From contig CAJXIK010000091.1 of assembly GCA_913054445.1 (NCBI GenBank), positions 1-7,567 on the forward strand: a stretch of DNA of 7,567 nt, given 5' to 3'. This DNA comes from an uncultured Bermanella sp. GTDB taxonomy: Bacteria; Pseudomonadota; Gammaproteobacteria; Pseudomonadales; Oceanobacteraceae. Positions 6,663-7,567 of the stretch are shown one piece after another; position 1 is the first letter of the stretch, and each line of letters begins with the position of its first letter. The notes beneath the pieces are model-generated. The model worked only from the letters and a program-made list of their open reading frames with translations, was not told where the DNA came from and searched no databases. The translations under genes and the position numbers were made by a program.

Positions 6663-7385
6663 ATGGAACTCAGCAAAGACGCACACAGTCACCACATTAG
6701 CCAACAGTTCAACTCTGAGCTGGAGCAACTTAAAAACCACCTGTTGGAGATGGGCGGCCTCGTGGAGCGTCAGGTGGGGGATGCCATCAACTCCCTAGTA
6801 AACGCCGATAGCGAGCTGGCGGTGAACGTGCGCGCCACCGATAAAAAAATTAACCAGATGGAGATGAACATAGACGAAGAGTGCACGCGCATCATCGCGC
6901 GTCGCCAGCCAGCGGCCTCTGACTTACGCTTGGTGATTACCGCCAGCAAGATCATCAGCGACCTAGAGCGCATCGGCGACGAGAGCGCCAAGGTGGCCCG
7001 CCAAGCCATTAAGCTGTGTGAAGAGGGCGAATCGCCACGGGGCTATGTGGAGATTCGTCACATCGGCGGGCGCGTGCAGGCCATGACTCGCAACGCTCTC
7101 ACCGCCTTCGCGCGCTTGGATGCCGAGGCCGCCCTCGCCGTAGCTCGTGAAGATAAAAACGTCGACATGGAATACGAAAGCGCCATGCGTGAGATGGTGA
7201 CCTACATGATGGAAGACCCGCGCTCCATCAAGCGCGTGATGAACGTCATCTGGTCCCTGCGTGCCCTAGAGCGCATCGGCGACCACGCCCGCAACATCGC
7301 CGAAGGCGTGATCTACCTAGTGAAGGGTAAGGACGTGCGTCATCTCAGCCTCGACGAGATGCAGCGCGAGGTGCAGGGCAGCTAA
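6663..7385 (+). CDS. phoU: Phosphate signalling protein PhoU
   Basis: PhoU is a cytoplasmic helical-bundle protein that couples the Pst transporter to the sensor kinase PhoR and keeps the Pho regulon off when phosphate is plentiful. The 240-residue product has the two tandem PhoU repeats of three helices each. Both carry the metal-binding E/D-x-x-x-D motif, at DLERIGDES (E102, D106) and ALERIGDHA (E203, D207). The N-terminal SQQFNSELEQLKNHLLEMGG (13-32) is the usual PhoU opening. AGGGG at 6652-6656 lies 6 nt before the ATG. It is the last gene of the pst operon, the same position as in E. coli and Pseudomonas. Nothing resembling a terminator or a separate promoter is obvious in the 49-bp gap after pstB, so cotranscription is likely. 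Confidence 0.98.
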   Translation: MELSKDAHSHHISQQFNSELEQLKNHLLEMGGLVERQVGDAINSLVNADSELAVNVRATDKKINQMEMNIDEECTRIIARRQPAASDLRLVITASKIISDLERIGDESAKVARQAIKLCEEGESPRGYVEIRHIGGRVQAMTRNALTAFARLDAEAALAVAREDKNVDMEYESAMREMVTYMMEDPRSIKRVMNVIWSLRALERIGDHARNIAEGVIYLVKGKDVRHLSLDEMQREVQGS

Positions 7386-7401
7386 CGAGCGGCAGTGCTC
7401 G
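7386..7401 (+). repeat. Small inverted repeat directly after phoU
   Basis: CGAGC (7386-7390) and GCTCG (7397-7401) pair around a 6-nt loop. Two more pairs (TA with TA) are possible beyond one mismatch, using the stop codon. The sequence after it, CTAAGCCCTTG, has no T-run, so it does not look like an intrinsic terminator. It may act as a 3'-end stabiliser of the pst mRNA or a weak rho-assisted stop. A second, widely spaced pair (AGCCCTT 7405-7411 with AAGGGCT 7451-7457) surrounds the tRNA promoter's upstream region and is less convincing. Confidence 0.4.
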
Positions 7402-7412
7402 CTAAGCCCTTG

Positions 7413-7440
7413 AAAAGATTTATAAAAAACTTTGAATTTA
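7413..7440 (+). promoter_or_regulatory. A/T-rich UP-like element of the tRNA promoter
   Basis: This stretch is almost entirely A and T, with A-tracts and T-tracts (AAAAGATTTATAAAAAAC, then TTTGAATTTA). It ends 3 bp before the TTGACC -35 box, covering about -67 to -40 relative to the predicted start. That is where the RNA polymerase alpha subunit binds in strong stable-RNA promoters. It stands out against the otherwise GC-richer window. Confidence 0.55.
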
Positions 7441-7443
7441 GGC

Positions 7444-7479
7444 TTGACCAAAGGGCTATGTTTGCATAAGATGCGCCCC
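7444..7479 (+). promoter_or_regulatory. Strong tRNA promoter with GC-rich discriminator
   Basis: TTGACC (7444-7449) and TAAGAT (7467-7472) are separated by the optimal 17 bp. The -10 box is followed at once by GCGCCCC (7473-7479), the GC-rich discriminator typical of rRNA and tRNA promoters under stringent (ppGpp/DksA) control. Transcription would start near 7479, only about 7 nt before the mature tRNA, leaving a very short 5' leader for RNase P. Confidence 0.8.
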
Positions 7480-7485
7480 ATTAGT

Positions 7486-7561
<76 letters not shown>

Positions 7562-7567
7562 CTAATA

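Noticed and set aside
7405..7457. AGCCCTT ... AAGGGCT as an intrinsic terminator after phoU
   Set aside because: The arms are separated by 39 nt, the 3' arm lies inside the tRNA promoter spacer, and no T-run follows.

Overview
The window looks like chromosomal DNA of a gammaproteobacterium, probably a free-living marine or aquatic one. Three things point this way. The PstS sequence follows the Pseudomonas-type phosphate-binding protein from memory (GSDTLANMMTLWAE, QAAGSSTAPPAL, GPMSRKM, GRNSVSGTYGYF). PstC and PstA are the enlarged forms found in Pseudomonas and many marine gammaproteobacteria. The tRNA-Thr(UGU) is nearly the E. coli thrU sequence. The genus cannot be read from the sequence.

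Layout. Positions 1-562 (minus strand) hold the start of a TRAP transporter operon: a complete small permease (DctQ type) and, one base after its stop, the first eight codons of the large permease (DctM type), which runs off the left edge. Positions 563-716 are a divergent control region with a perfect TATAAT box facing the TRAP genes and, facing right, an 18-bp Pho box exactly 10 bp upstream of a TATATT -10 box. Positions 717-7385 (plus strand) are a complete high-affinity phosphate uptake operon in the order pstS-pstC-pstA-pstB-phoU. Positions 7386-7485 are a short gap with a small inverted repeat and a strong stable-RNA promoter (A/T-rich UP-like element, TTGACC, 17 bp, TAAGAT, GC-rich discriminator). 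Positions 7486-7561 are tRNA-Thr(UGU) with an encoded CCA end.

How it works together. PstS captures phosphate in the periplasm, PstC and PstA form the membrane channel, PstB is the ATPase, and PhoU links the transporter's state to the PhoR/PhoB two-component system, which is not in this window. The Pho box implies that PhoB switches the operon on when phosphate is scarce. A 108-bp gap after pstS holds a strong branched inverted repeat, a likely device for making more PstS than membrane subunits. The membrane genes are tightly packed (gaps of 8 and 18 bp).

The core content is conventional. The least ordinary features are the roughly 385-residue periplasmic domain in PstC that reads like a beta-propeller, the matching large loop with a coiled coil in PstA, the structured pstS-pstC spacer, a possible back-to-back second Pho-like site facing the TRAP operon, and the lack of a clear terminator between the phosphate operon and the tRNA. 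I see no defence system, mobile element, CRISPR array or clearly new gene system here.
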